From Chitinophaga horti (lineage in GTDB: Bacteria; Bacteroidota; Bacteroidia; Chitinophagales; Chitinophagaceae): a stretch of 64,000 nucleotides of DNA. The position numbers and the translations under genes are program-made. Positions 1 through 8,718 of this stretch are shown here, one piece after another (position 1 is the first letter of the stretch; each line of letters begins with the position of its first letter). Below the pieces are notes generated by a model that was given only the letters and a program-made list of their open reading frames with translations, searched no databases and was not told the DNA's origin. The stretch covers positions 2,852,001 through 2,916,000 of the forward strand of contig NZ_CP107006.1 in NCBI RefSeq assembly GCF_022867795.2, read 5' to 3'.

Positions 1-80
1 GCCCATGAAAAACTGGTGCTGTATTTTTTGGTAACCGCCTTACTTACCTGGCGGGAAAATTCATCATAAAGCGTTTTCAT
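1..80 (-). CDS. crtB: Phytoene synthase, N-terminal fragment (runs off the window)
   Basis: Reading leftward from an ATG at 80 gives 26 codons beginning MKTLYDEFSRQ and containing the motif KKYSTSFS, which is typical of the start of bacterial phytoene synthases (squalene/phytoene synthase family). These join two geranylgeranyl diphosphates into phytoene, the step before CrtI. The start lies inside the 3' end of crtI (17-base overlap, 64-80), so the two are probably translationally coupled in one operon. Only the N-terminus is visible, so the active-site DxxxD motifs cannot be checked. The assignment rests on the short motif and on the crtI neighbour. Confidence 0.75.
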   Translation of the reverse strand, partial: MKTLYDEFSRQVSKAVTKKYSTSFSW

Positions 81-1560
81 AACGGATGATTTTGAGCTTA
101 TTAACTTCGGCAGCCGCGATTTTACCCGAGATAATAGAAGGCGGCACACCCGGACCGGGCACGGTCAGTTGTCCTGTATAGAATAAATTGGAGAGTCGTT
201 TGTTTCGCATAGCCGGCTTGCCTACCGCTGTTTGCGACAAGGTATTGGCCAGTCCGTAGGCATTGCCCGCATAAGCATTATAATCCTGTATAAAATCCTG
301 CACACAATAGGCCTGCTTGTAATCGATCAGGTTTGCCAGGTGGCTAACACCGGTATATCTTTCGAGGGATGCGATCATATGCTGAAAGTATTGCTCGCGG
401 GTAGCTTCATCATCCTTCAGACCTGTAGCCAGCGGCATTAGCAGGAATAAGTTCTCATGACCTTCCGGCGCCACCGATGGATCGGTTTTAGAAGGGCAAC
501 AGGCATAGAAAAGCGGCTTACGAGGCCAGGTTTTATGCTCATAAATATCATCGATGTGCGCATCCAGCTCCTCCTCAAAAAACAAGGTATGATGTTTTAA
601 GCGCGGAAGCCGCTGCCGGAAACCGAGATAGTAAATGAGGCAGGATGGCGCAAACGTACGACCAGCCCAATATTTCTCGTCATAATTACGCAGTTCGGGC
701 TTCAGCATCGTTTCCGTATGATGATAGTCGGAAGAGGCAATCACCGCATCGAAGTGATGCATCTCTCCATTGATCACCAATCCTTTTACCATTCCGTCTG
801 CCGTGCTGATGTTGGTGACCGGTTGATTGTAGTGATACTTTACGCCCTGGCGTTCGCCCACTTCCTGCATAGCGCGTACCAGTTCGAACATGCCGCCCAT
901 CGGGTACCAGGTACCCAGCACATACCCGCCATAATTCATCAGGCTGTACATTGCCGGAATTTTTTGGGGCGACGCACCCAGGAATATCACCGGGAACTCC
1001 ATCAACGACACCAGCCAGGGATGCGAAAAGTAGCGCTTCACATACCTGCGGAAGTTGGACAACAGATCAAGTTTCAGTGCGCTGGCCGCAATAGAAGGTG
1101 AAACAAATTCCCACCAGGAATGACAAGGCTTTTGTACGAATTGCAGCATGCCCGTCTGGTATTTGTATTTCGCCGCTACCATAAACGCATCCAGCTTTTT
1201 CCCCGCACCCGGCTCCAGCTGTTCGCAGACCGCTTTGAGTGCCTGGTAATCGGATGGCACTTCGAGACTGCCATCCGCAAAAATGATATCGAATTGAGGA
1301 TTGAGCGACACCAGTTCATAGAAGTTACTCGCACTGTAGCCGAAGTCCTGGAAAAACTGTTCAATAATATCCGGCATCCAATACCAGCTAGGCCCCATAT
1401 CGAAGGTATAGCCATTGTCCGTCTTCAACTGCCTGGCACGGCCGCCCGGACCATCATGCTTCTCGAACACATGCACTTCATGGCCCGCCTGCGCCGAATA
1501 AGCGGCAGCCGACAGTCCCGAAAAGCCCGCTCCGATAATGGCGATCTTCTTTTGCATCAT
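64..1560 (-). CDS. crtI: Phytoene desaturase (carotenoid FAD oxidoreductase)
   Basis: This is a 498-residue CrtI-type flavoprotein that introduces double bonds into phytoene during carotenoid synthesis, probably at the inner membrane. The N-terminus has the dinucleotide-binding motif GAGFSGLSAAAYSAQAG (residues ~10-26), then the EKHDGPGGRA stretch of the family. The C-terminus carries the family signature YTGQLTVPGPGVPPSIISG, and the length is normal. The start is ATG at 1560 (a second ATG follows at once), overlapping the stop of the upstream MarR gene in an ATGA tetranucleotide. It overlaps crtB downstream. Expression is probably controlled by the MarR protein through the palindromes at 2240-2288. 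A diapocarotene or hydroxyneurosporene desaturase role cannot be excluded from sequence alone. Confidence 0.93.
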   Translation of the reverse strand: MMQKKIAIIGAGFSGLSAAAYSAQAGHEVHVFEKHDGPGGRARQLKTDNGYTFDMGPSWYWMPDIIEQFFQDFGYSASNFYELVSLNPQFDIIFADGSLEVPSDYQALKAVCEQLEPGAGKKLDAFMVAAKYKYQTGMLQFVQKPCHSWWEFVSPSIAASALKLDLLSNFRRYVKRYFSHPWLVSLMEFPVIFLGASPQKIPAMYSLMNYGGYVLGTWYPMGGMFELVRAMQEVGERQGVKYHYNQPVTNISTADGMVKGLVINGEMHHFDAVIASSDYHHTETMLKPELRNYDEKYWAGRTFAPSCLIYYLGFRQRLPRLKHHTLFFEEELDAHIDDIYEHKTWPRKPLFYACCPSKTDPSVAPEGHENLFLLMPLATGLKDDEATREQYFQHMIASLERYTGVSHLANLIDYKQAYCVQDFIQDYNAYAGNAYGLANTLSQTAVGKPAMRNKRLSNLFYTGQLTVPGPGVPPSIISGKIAAAEVNKLKIIRYENAL

Positions 1561-2234
1561 TTTGGGGTATTAGGCGATAAATAAGACTGCAATGCGGCAT
1601 CCAGTAGGTTCGCCGGATCGTGATTGCTATGGAATATAGGATAATGGAAATCGTTCAGTCTCGTTAATAGCCGGATCAGTTCCATCTTTTCGGGATGCGA
1701 TAGATCGCCGGTGACGATCCGTGTGGCCTGACGGATTTTCTCCATCTGGTTGCCGAGCACCTGAAGCCCCAGGTCCGTTACGCGGATCAGTTTACTGCGC
1801 CGGTCCGTTTCCGAACCTGCCTGCGACACCCACCCCTGCTCGATAAGCCGGTTGATGATCTGCATGCCTGTCGGCTTTTCGTGCAGGTTGCGCTTCACCA
1901 ACTCCATCTTCGTCATCTCCCCGAAAGCCTTCAGGTTAATGAGATAGATAAATTCCTCCTGCGTGGAAAAAGGAGAATCGTAAATAGCTGATTTTGAGTA
2001 CGTTTTCGCATACCGATTCATGTGAAGGATGAGCGTATTGATCACACTCTCAGCACTACGTCCCTGCTCCTTGCCTTCCCATCCCGGTTCAGGAGCCGCA
2101 TGCCCCGGCTGCCCGGCCTCTGCCGCTATCCATCGTTTAAAACCTTCCACATCGTGCGCATACCCACCGTTTTCAAGGTTGGATTCGAAGTTTTGGATAA
2201 GGGAAAGCACTTCCCGGACTAGTTGGTAACTCAT
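1557..2234 (-). CDS. MarR-family transcriptional regulator of the carotenoid operon
   Basis: This 225-residue protein has a winged-helix MarR domain in its middle. The segment around EMTKMELVKRNLHEKPTGMQ (helix-turn-helix) is followed by LIEQGWVSQAGSETDRRSKL, whose D-R-R-S wing motif is the MarR signature, and then VTDLG. The ~80-residue N-terminal extension is longer than in small MarR proteins. As first gene of the operon, with a 4-base overlap into crtI, it probably controls its own transcription and carotenoid synthesis. Two AT-rich palindromes lie directly upstream of its ATG at 2234 and suit a MarR dimer. The ligand is unknown; heme-, phenolic- or stress-type signals are all possible. 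Confidence 0.88.
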   Translation of the reverse strand: MSYQLVREVLSLIQNFESNLENGGYAHDVEGFKRWIAAEAGQPGHAAPEPGWEGKEQGRSAESVINTLILHMNRYAKTYSKSAIYDSPFSTQEEFIYLINLKAFGEMTKMELVKRNLHEKPTGMQIINRLIEQGWVSQAGSETDRRSKLIRVTDLGLQVLGNQMEKIRQATRIVTGDLSHPEKMELIRLLTRLNDFHYPIFHSNHDPANLLDAALQSYLSPNTPK

Positions 2235-2239
2235 CCTAA

Positions 2240-2257
2240 TAGTATATTATAATACTA
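2240..2257. promoter_or_regulatory. Palindromic operator candidate 1 for the MarR regulator
   Basis: Arms TAGTAT (2240-2245) and ATACTA (2252-2257) form an inverted repeat 6-23 bases upstream of the marR start codon, overlapping its 5' leader. With the second palindrome (2273-2288) the centres are 32 bases apart, about three helical turns, so two dimers could bind the same DNA face. The operator role is inferred from position and symmetry. Confidence 0.5.
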
Positions 2258-2272
2258 AGTTAGTTTATTTTT

Positions 2273-2288
2273 AGTATTAAATAATACT
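2273..2288. promoter_or_regulatory. Palindromic operator candidate 2 for the MarR regulator
   Basis: A perfect inverted repeat with arms AGTATTA (2273-2279) and TAATACT (2282-2288) separated by two bases, in the marR promoter region. It shares the AGTAT/ATACT half-site with the palindrome at 2240-2257. A 16-18 bp AT-rich palindrome is the usual shape of a MarR site. Confidence 0.5.
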
Positions 2289-2352
2289 TAATTCAGTAAA
2301 ATTTCGTAGAAATAAAACCCGCCACAGTAGCGTATCCCGGAGAACCCTTCGA

Positions 2353-2422
2353 GCATCCTTACAGTTTGCTGCTTTAAACCCGCTGTCACAGGCACTCTAC
2401 AGCAATGTGACGATAAGGATGC
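2353..2422. repeat. Nested inverted repeats in the intergenic region (possible structured RNA)
   Basis: Outer arms GCATCCTTA (2353-2361) and TAAGGATGC (2414-2422) are perfectly complementary and enclose inner arms GTCACA (2385-2390) and TGTGAC (2406-2411). The region lies between the marR promoter and the ankyrin-operon terminator and has no credible reading frame. It could fold as a branched RNA on either strand, but no known family is recognised. Confidence 0.3.
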
Positions 2423-2437
2423 AGGGACATTTGCCTT

Positions 2438-2473
2438 AAAAAAGAAGTCGTATCTATCAATAGATACGACTTC
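2438..2473 (-). terminator. Rho-independent terminator of the ankyrin operon
   Basis: A perfect 13-base-pair stem (2444-2456 with 2461-2473) closes a four-base loop. On the minus strand it is followed by six T residues (A run at 2438-2443). It lies 24 bases past the stop codon of the second ankyrin gene. Confidence 0.9.
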
Positions 2474-2496
2474 CGCTATAAAATATATTTTAAACG

Positions 2497-3798
2497 TTAC
2501 CCTCCCGCCAAAATCTTCGCTTTTTGCGCCGCAAATTCTTCGGCGGTGAGTACACCAGCGTCCAGCAGTTCTTTAAGGTCCAATAGCTGCTTTTTGAGAT
2601 CATTTGCCGGTGCCTGGGCTGGCTGACCACCAGAGGCCATCAAAAGCGCTGTAATCTCATTAAAGCCTTTAATAATCGAATAGTCGACCGCCCTTTGCTC
2701 CCGCGCATTAACGACCGTAACGTCTGCACCAGCTTCGAGCAGGTATTTTACCACATCCTTTTTACCGGCAGATGCGGCATAATGGAGGGCCGTGTTACCA
2801 GATTCGTCCTGGATGTTGATTTCGGCCCCACGCCCGAGCAGCAGCTTGACCATGCTGAGGTGCCCGTTTTTAGCCGCCACGTGCAACAGGCTTTCGCCAC
2901 CATAGCTATAGCTGTGGCTGAAACTGAAACTGGCCTCCATAGACAAGTTGTTGGATTGCTCTACCCAGGAAAGATAGCTGTTCATACTTTCGGTACTGCC
3001 GCTTACCGGCTGGCTGAAATTCGCGTTTACGCCATTATCGAGGAACAGGGCGACGATCTCTTTTTGGTTTTTGGCGCAGGCATACCAGATGGGCGACAAA
3101 CCTTCTTTGGAAGTGACCATCACATCTGCCCCCTGCTGCACTAAAAGGGTCGTCAAGGCACGGTTTGTATCGTAACAGGCAATCAGCAATGCCGTTTCGC
3201 CTGCGTGATTCGCGTGGTTAATATCGGCACCGTTCTCCAGCAGGAAGCTGACCATCGGCTGGTTCTTCGTGCGTATCGCCATCAGCAGCGGCGAATCACC
3301 CAGTTTATTGGTAGCGTTTACATTTGCCCCTTGCCGAAGAAGAAGGTCGGCCACATCTTTAAAACGCGACGCCACGGCAATCATCAAAGGTGTTTCTGCA
3401 TTATTGTTTTCCAGGTTTACATCCATGCCCTGCTCAAGCAACTTCTCTACCAGCTCCTTTTGACCCGTACGGGCCGTGAGATGCAGCAGACTGTTGCCCT
3501 GGTAGTCGTTAATGTTGGTACGCGCACCCTTTTCCAGGAGATAGAGGGCCGTTTGTTTCTGCTTTTGCAGGCAGGCAAAATAGAAGGGTGTTTCACCGTT
3601 ATGATCTTCATAATCGATGTCCGATCCCGCTTCCTGTAAAAGCTTGACCAGGTCGAGGTAACCCTGGTGAGCCGCGTAGTGGATGGCCGTGCGGCCCTTT
3701 TCATCGGTATAAGTCACATCCACTTCGTTATTAGCCAGCAATATTTCGGCGATCTTACGTTTGCCACTTTCGCAGGCAATGATAAAAGACATGGACAT
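2497..3798 (-). CDS. Ankyrin-repeat protein with C-terminal SHOCT domain
   Basis: This 433-residue protein consists of about eleven ankyrin repeats (residues ~1-395), recognisable from repeated G-x-T-P/A-L-x-x-A and LL-x-x-GA-x-(I/V)-N motifs. It ends in a ~30-residue SHOCT-like helix pair (LKELLDAGVLTAEEFAAQKA). A Ser-rich insertion of roughly 40 residues (~270-308, with SFSFSHSYSYG) interrupts the repeats. No signal peptide or membrane segment is seen, so it is probably a cytoplasmic protein-binding scaffold; SHOCT domains often mediate oligomerisation. It follows the other ankyrin gene by only three bases and ends before a strong terminator, so the two are co-transcribed. The target protein is unknown. 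Confidence 0.85.
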   Translation of the reverse strand: MSMSFIIACESGKRKIAEILLANNEVDVTYTDEKGRTAIHYAAHQGYLDLVKLLQEAGSDIDYEDHNGETPFYFACLQKQKQTALYLLEKGARTNINDYQGNSLLHLTARTGQKELVEKLLEQGMDVNLENNNAETPLMIAVASRFKDVADLLLRQGANVNATNKLGDSPLLMAIRTKNQPMVSFLLENGADINHANHAGETALLIACYDTNRALTTLLVQQGADVMVTSKEGLSPIWYACAKNQKEIVALFLDNGVNANFSQPVSGSTESMNSYLSWVEQSNNLSMEASFSFSHSYSYGGESLLHVAAKNGHLSMVKLLLGRGAEINIQDESGNTALHYAASAGKKDVVKYLLEAGADVTVVNAREQRAVDYSIIKGFNEITALLMASGGQPAQAPANDLKKQLLDLKELLDAGVLTAEEFAAQKAKILAGG

Positions 3799-3801
3799 GT
3801 G

Positions 3802-5013
3802 CTATACTTTTTGCTTTAATAAAAGTTCTACTGTTTTTGATTTCAGGTTGTCCGTTGCCGCCAGCATCATCGGCGTTTCATCCTTATCGTTCGTCGCATT
3901 CGGATCAGCCCCGTGTGCCAGCAGCAGTTTCACCTTCTGGTATAACTGACGCGCCACTTCCTGGTCATAGTTCACGTTATAAGCGCAAACCTTGTGCAGC
4001 AGCGTATTGCCAGCATCGTCCCGCCTGTCCACATCTACCACACCTGCTTCCAGGGCCGTCTCCAGCATCAGCGACGGTTGTTCACACATCCAGTCCAGTG
4101 CCGATTTAGGTACATGGTAGTATGGAGACGTCTGGTAAACATCCGCGCCATCGTCTATCAACGCCTTTAACAGCTCAGCGTCCCGCAACGAGCCGCCACG
4201 ACGCATCCGCATCGCGCCCAGCAATGCCGTTTCGCCGTCCTTATTCGTCTGTTCGAAGTCCAGCGGTGTATGTGCTGCCAGTAATTTATAAGTGTCCGCA
4301 TCGCACACCTGGTGTACCAGCGCGCAATAAAAAGGCGATTCCCCTTTTTTATCCTGCTGGTTGAGGTCCGCACCGTTTTCGAGCAGGAAGGTGATATATT
4401 GTTTCTTATTTTTACTGATCGCGAGGTGCAATGGTGTTTCGCCGACCACATTACCGTCATTCGCGTCCAGTCCCTGTTCCAGCAGGTAGGCCAGGTATTC
4501 CAGGCCACGCTCTTCCTTGATGCCGTACTCCTGCACCACCTTATATAGGTAGTTCGCATCTGCATTGTTGCGGCGGCGCACATTACAACCTGCATCTGCC
4601 AGTATTCGCACCGCACCCAGCGGCACCTGCAACGACAGGGCGATATCGAGCAACGTTTTATCCTGCACGGCGTCGCCTACATTATCGAGTTTGGACACAA
4701 AGTCGCGCAGGAATTGCAAACTATCCTCTTCGTTGGTAACGTTCCGGAACAGCGTTTCGAATACACTGTTATCGAGCCGGTCGTACTCATAAATGTCAGT
4801 TTCGATAAGGCCGGCACCCAGCAGGTCGATGATCAGGCGGTAAGCCTTTGCCGGCAGCAGGCTTCTGAATATCTGATCCGTTTCGTGGCGTTGCAGGCCG
4901 CGGGGCATTTTCTCACCCTGAGCGACAAGAGTGGCGGCTTCTTCGAGGTTCCTGGTCTTTAAAGCGTTCAATAGTGCATCCATTTCCGTTATATGGTTTA
5001 CCGGGTTATCCAA
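3802..5013 (-). CDS. Ankyrin-repeat protein
   Basis: This 403-residue protein has a less repetitive N-terminal ~130 residues followed by ankyrin repeats. Clear examples are the repeat around GNVVGETPLHLAISKNKKQY, the one with LLENGADLNQQDKKGESPF, and a final pair with LLAHGADPNATNDKDETPMM. There is no signal peptide. It is the first gene of a two-gene operon, three bases upstream of the ankyrin-SHOCT gene. The start is ATG at 5013; a second ATG at 4983 (MDALLNAL) is also possible. The two genes probably arose by duplication and may bind each other or a common partner. Nothing in the context shows what the target is. Confidence 0.8.
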   Translation of the reverse strand: MDNPVNHITEMDALLNALKTRNLEEAATLVAQGEKMPRGLQRHETDQIFRSLLPAKAYRLIIDLLGAGLIETDIYEYDRLDNSVFETLFRNVTNEEDSLQFLRDFVSKLDNVGDAVQDKTLLDIALSLQVPLGAVRILADAGCNVRRRNNADANYLYKVVQEYGIKEERGLEYLAYLLEQGLDANDGNVVGETPLHLAISKNKKQYITFLLENGADLNQQDKKGESPFYCALVHQVCDADTYKLLAAHTPLDFEQTNKDGETALLGAMRMRRGGSLRDAELLKALIDDGADVYQTSPYYHVPKSALDWMCEQPSLMLETALEAGVVDVDRRDDAGNTLLHKVCAYNVNYDQEVARQLYQKVKLLLAHGADPNATNDKDETPMMLAATDNLKSKTVELLLKQKV

Positions 5014-5148
5014 TCTGGCTAAGATAGGGAAAAAATTCTGGCAAGTATGCCGCCAGTGTGAAGGCTATTTTACATTTTGTTAAATCTGACCAACATCAGG
5101 CCGCCGAGGTGTAATAATTAATACCTTCGACGCACAAAACCCAATACA

Positions 5149-5790
5149 TTGCAACCGTTAAAAGTTTACACCTACTCTCATAAGCAGGAATCAGTGAATG
5201 GACTTATCCATGGGCTGGGTATCCTGTTCGGCCTTAGCGGCCTGCCTGTACTTACCGGCATCGCGACGGCGCATCATAATACGCCGGGCATTATCGGGGC
5301 GGGCATTTATGGCTTCTGTTTCCTTTTCCTGTTCACCTGTTCTACGGTTTTTCACTTGCTGCGCGATCCGGTGGTAAAACGAACTTTTGAGATCCTCGAC
5401 CACATCAGTATCTATTTCCTGATTGCGGGCACCTATACGCCGTTCCTGCTGGTGTATTTTAATAATGCTTTCGGCATTACGCTGCTGTCGGTCTTGTGGG
5501 GACTTGCGCTCCTGGGTACGATTGTGAAGTCGTGGTTCACGGGGAGGTTTAACGTGTTGTCGACGATCGTTTACCTGGTCATGGGTTGGATCATGGTAGT
5601 GGGCGGACGGCGGTTTATTGACCATGTTCCTTTATCTGTCATGATCATGATTGCGATTGGCGGCTTACTGTATTCTATGGGTGTGTATTTTTACCTGCGC
5701 GATAAACGGACGTATTCGCACGCGGTATGGCATGCGTTTGTGCTGGCTGGGGCGATGTGCCATTATGTGGCGGTGTTGCTGGCGATGTAG
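5149..5790 (+). CDS. Hemolysin III / PAQR-type seven-helix membrane protein
   Basis: This 213-residue integral membrane protein belongs to the hemolysin III (YqfA/TrhA-like, CREST) family. Family features are the N-terminal ESVNGLIHGLG segment, STVFHLL with a conserved Ser and His, HISIYFLIAGTYTPF, and the C-terminal HAVWHAFVLAGAMCHY with two metal-ligand-type histidines. About seven hydrophobic helices span the whole length. The best start is TTG at 5149, which places the N-terminus where the family normally begins; no in-frame ATG is available there. It is divergent from the ankyrin operon and convergent with the glycosyltransferase, so it is probably monocistronic. Relatives affect membrane lipid homeostasis; haemolysis itself is doubtful. 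Confidence 0.85.
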   Translation: MQPLKVYTYSHKQESVNGLIHGLGILFGLSGLPVLTGIATAHHNTPGIIGAGIYGFCFLFLFTCSTVFHLLRDPVVKRTFEILDHISIYFLIAGTYTPFLLVYFNNAFGITLLSVLWGLALLGTIVKSWFTGRFNVLSTIVYLVMGWIMVVGGRRFIDHVPLSVMIMIAIGGLLYSMGVYFYLRDKRTYSHAVWHAFVLAGAMCHYVAVLLAM

Positions 5791-5799
5791 GAGGATCGA

Positions 5800-7131
5800 T
5801 TATGGCAGGCAAAAGGCCTCCTGTTCTGTCATCATCTCATTAATTCGTTCTAACCTCATCTTTGTGTGCTGAAACATCGAGAACACGAGGTTTTTATTCT
5901 GATTATGCGATGAGGTGACATCAGAGTAACCAAAATTCTTTTGGGTAGATATTGCAGGATATACGATCATTTTATTCGCAAACATGTGGGACAGTTGCAA
6001 GTCGGCCACGACGCTATCATCGAACGGAGCATCCAGTATTTTCTGAAATGCGGGCCGGTATAAGACAATAAACTGGGTTGCCTGGAAAAATGACACCCAG
6101 TACAATCCGGAAGTAACTGGTACAGCATGCTCAAAATGACTGCAGCCACCCGACAGATACTCGATTCCGAGTTGCGCTGTCTCTATGATATTTCTCATAA
6201 ACGTATAGCGGGAGTAGGCGGGCGTAAATTCGTGATCATCTTCCGCAATGATGATTACATCATCATCGTTCGCAAGGGCGGTTTCGACAATCTTACGGAT
6301 ACTTAGCCAAAGCCCGAGTGCTCCTACCTCATGTTTAATCGCGTCTATGATCGTCACGTCAAATTCGGGGCGACCAGCGAATTGTTCGATGATATGTGCC
6401 CTTCGCTCCTCCCGTTCGGGAAGATTGATAACGAAAGTTGACACCGTTGCGGTAGCCAGTTCATACGGTGCTATCGGCAATGCCACCTGGCTTCTCAGTC
6501 CTGAAAAGTATCTGGCCACGTCATTAAGCGTATAGAAATTTTGCGAAGTAGACTCAAAAAGCTCATCTACTCTGCCAATCTGTATATTTTGGGGCGTGGC
6601 GTCGGAATAACCAAATTCCTTTTGAATAGACATAAAAGGATAAACTACAAACTTCCTGTTAGTCATACTCGATATCTTATAGTCTGCCGAGTCCATAACG
6701 GTAAATATTACCGAAAGCATACTGTGGTAAAACTGCTTGAAGACAAACATGAATTGTGTTCCAGTAAATTTCTCCACCCAAAACAGTTCCTCCGTAACGG
6801 CTACGCCTGTTTGCATCCAGCTAATACCCCCGCACAATACGTCGGCCTTCATTGCCCTCGCCTGTTCAATAGCCACCGACAGCCCTTCATAAGAATAAGC
6901 CTCGGTAAACTGGTGATCGTCTTCGCAGATCAAGACATATTCAAGGTCATTGTCCACTGCATGCCGAACTATTTTCAGCATGGTTTCCCATAAACCGATG
7001 GAGCCATGCTCATGTATACAAGCTTCGACGATAGACATATCATACTCATCTCTGCCTGCAAATTCAGTAATAATATGAGCTTTACGGTCAGTTCTTGACA
7101 GAAGATTGATAACAAACGTTGGGATAGGCAT
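5800..7131 (-). CDS. Tandem two-domain GT25-like glycosyltransferase of the peptide locus
   Basis: This 443-residue protein is an internal duplication. Residues ~1-215 and ~230-443 each begin with TFVINL and continue with R-x-x-R-(K/R)-AHII, a GLW segment, and the acidic motif EDDH (CEDDHQFT and AEDDHEFT). FVINL followed by an EDD motif resembles family 25 (LPS/procollagen-type) glycosyltransferases, where the acidic motif helps bind a nucleotide sugar. No signal peptide is present, so action is cytoplasmic. It is the last gene on the strand that carries the two Cys-rich precursors, and both halves keep their acidic motif. By analogy with glycocin clusters it may glycosylate the peptide; modification of a surface glycan is the alternative. 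The substrate is not proven. Confidence 0.7.
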   Translation of the reverse strand: MPIPTFVINLLSRTDRKAHIITEFAGRDEYDMSIVEACIHEHGSIGLWETMLKIVRHAVDNDLEYVLICEDDHQFTEAYSYEGLSVAIEQARAMKADVLCGGISWMQTGVAVTEELFWVEKFTGTQFMFVFKQFYHSMLSVIFTVMDSADYKISSMTNRKFVVYPFMSIQKEFGYSDATPQNIQIGRVDELFESTSQNFYTLNDVARYFSGLRSQVALPIAPYELATATVSTFVINLPEREERRAHIIEQFAGRPEFDVTIIDAIKHEVGALGLWLSIRKIVETALANDDDVIIIAEDDHEFTPAYSRYTFMRNIIETAQLGIEYLSGGCSHFEHAVPVTSGLYWVSFFQATQFIVLYRPAFQKILDAPFDDSVVADLQLSHMFANKMIVYPAISTQKNFGYSDVTSSHNQNKNLVFSMFQHTKMRLERINEMMTEQEAFCLP

Positions 7132-7163
7132 AAAAAAATTTTACTTCAATAAATTTGTGACAA

Positions 7164-8696
7164 CTATTTAGCACCAACAGGCGGAGGTGGGGCTACCGGC
7201 GGCACTCCTTGTGCAGGGGCGGTATCGGCCAAACGATTTTCCTGGTATACTGCCAGGTTCACAGCCCGTTTATCTACGATCCTGCCATCTGAAGAAAACA
7301 CGAAGTGGTGGGGAAACTCGCCTTCCCAGTCGAACAACGTTTCAAACTCTTTTGTCAGCGTTGCGCCGGACTCACGAAGGATTACGAAACAGTTCTCTCT
7401 TTTGAGCCCATATTTTTCGACAGCACTAAGCCATTTACTTTTATCATTTTCGAAGAATAGCCAGATCGGCCTGATCTTCTTAGAATTATCAAGTGGCTTG
7501 ACCTTCGAGTAGACGGCAATCGCCTCCATACAGGGCGCACACCAGGTGCCGCAAAAATCGAAGATCAGGTAGGGCTGCGTGGAAGTCTTAAACAAGTCGC
7601 TTAACACCATCTTCTTATCGTTCGCATCAAAAATCTCAACATTCCGGATGACATTATTTATATACCCTGACTTTTCAATACCGCGGTTTGACGTAGCAAG
7701 AACGGTCTTTGCTACCTGCCTGAAAGGAGGATAGGTAAGTCGACTTACTACTGCCTCTTCGTCAGCAGGCTCCTTTAAAAGTCCGTCTTTAAGTAAATTG
7801 AGCGCGATGTATTGCTTTACGGTATCACCAAACTTATCAAATTTAGATTCGATATATGTAGCGTCTGGCTTCGCACCCTTATAAAACCTGAAAAGTGCCA
7901 GGTATTTTCCCCACGTGGTCGGGTCAAAAAATGGATCGACATTCTTTAATGCAAGTATCATCATGCTATCAGCTACTGCTTCCATGGCAACCTTTAACGC
8001 AGTGTCGTTTATATCGTGGTAGTAGTACTCCATTACACCAAGCATATGGATGTAAAATCGATTCCCGCTACTGACCCGTACTCTTTCCCTTGTAGCTTCG
8101 TCGCTCTTAAGATTCGGGAAATCTTTATACACCAGACGGTAGCAGCTGTCCAGCATCACTAAAAGCTTTTCACCGGTAAAGTAATTACTTAAGCTTTTTG
8201 CATCCTTTAGTACCCTTATCATACCGAAACAGCTTCTCACATAGCCGTCAAACAACTTGCTTCGTTGCGGCATAGAGAGAAAGAACACATTTCCGTGAAG
8301 AATCGCCATTGTGTCCATATACTGTGTTTTGTTGGCAACGATGGTTTTGAAGTCTATATTCACACTATCTCCCGGCTCAACGTAACATACGTTCAAGCCG
8401 ATAGCCATGTACGCCGGCTCTGAAATAGCCAGTTTTACAGCAACCTTTAAAGGATTGGATGTGTCCACGTGATTTGGTGGTGGCGCAACAAATACCGGCT
8501 CAAAGTATAATGGATTTAACTGCGTTAGCGGAAGCGTGTACTGTCTATCTTCCGCTTTTTTTAGATTGATGATGATCGTTGTGCTATCGCTATCTTTCAC
8601 ATCTGCCTGCTGGGCCTTACCGTCTCCGGTATGACAGGAGAATATGCCGGAAGATAGCAATGCGATGACAATCATTTTAATTCCTTTCAAATTCAT
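7164..8696 (-). CDS. TlpA-like thioredoxin-domain lipoprotein
   Basis: This 510-residue protein begins with a lipoprotein signal (hydrophobic stretch then GIFSC), a poorly conserved ~330-residue middle region and a C-terminal thioredoxin-like domain with the redox motif CGTWCAPC near residue 380. It ends in a proline-rich tail (PPVAPPPPVG). It should be anchored in the periplasm or outer membrane as a thiol-disulfide reductase or isomerase. It lies between the eight-cysteine precursor genes and the glycosyltransferase on the same strand, so a role in reducing or shuffling peptide disulfides is likely. A strong hairpin (8719-8773) just upstream may lower its expression relative to the precursor. 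General TlpA housekeeping is the alternative. Confidence 0.82.
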   Translation of the reverse strand: MNLKGIKMIVIALLSSGIFSCHTGDGKAQQADVKDSDSTTIIINLKKAEDRQYTLPLTQLNPLYFEPVFVAPPPNHVDTSNPLKVAVKLAISEPAYMAIGLNVCYVEPGDSVNIDFKTIVANKTQYMDTMAILHGNVFFLSMPQRSKLFDGYVRSCFGMIRVLKDAKSLSNYFTGEKLLVMLDSCYRLVYKDFPNLKSDEATRERVRVSSGNRFYIHMLGVMEYYYHDINDTALKVAMEAVADSMMILALKNVDPFFDPTTWGKYLALFRFYKGAKPDATYIESKFDKFGDTVKQYIALNLLKDGLLKEPADEEAVVSRLTYPPFRQVAKTVLATSNRGIEKSGYINNVIRNVEIFDANDKKMVLSDLFKTSTQPYLIFDFCGTWCAPCMEAIAVYSKVKPLDNSKKIRPIWLFFENDKSKWLSAVEKYGLKRENCFVILRESGATLTKEFETLFDWEGEFPHHFVFSSDGRIVDKRAVNLAVYQENRLADTAPAQGVPPVAPPPPVGAK

Positions 8697-8718
8697 AAGG
8701 TTTCTTGCAGCCAGTGAA

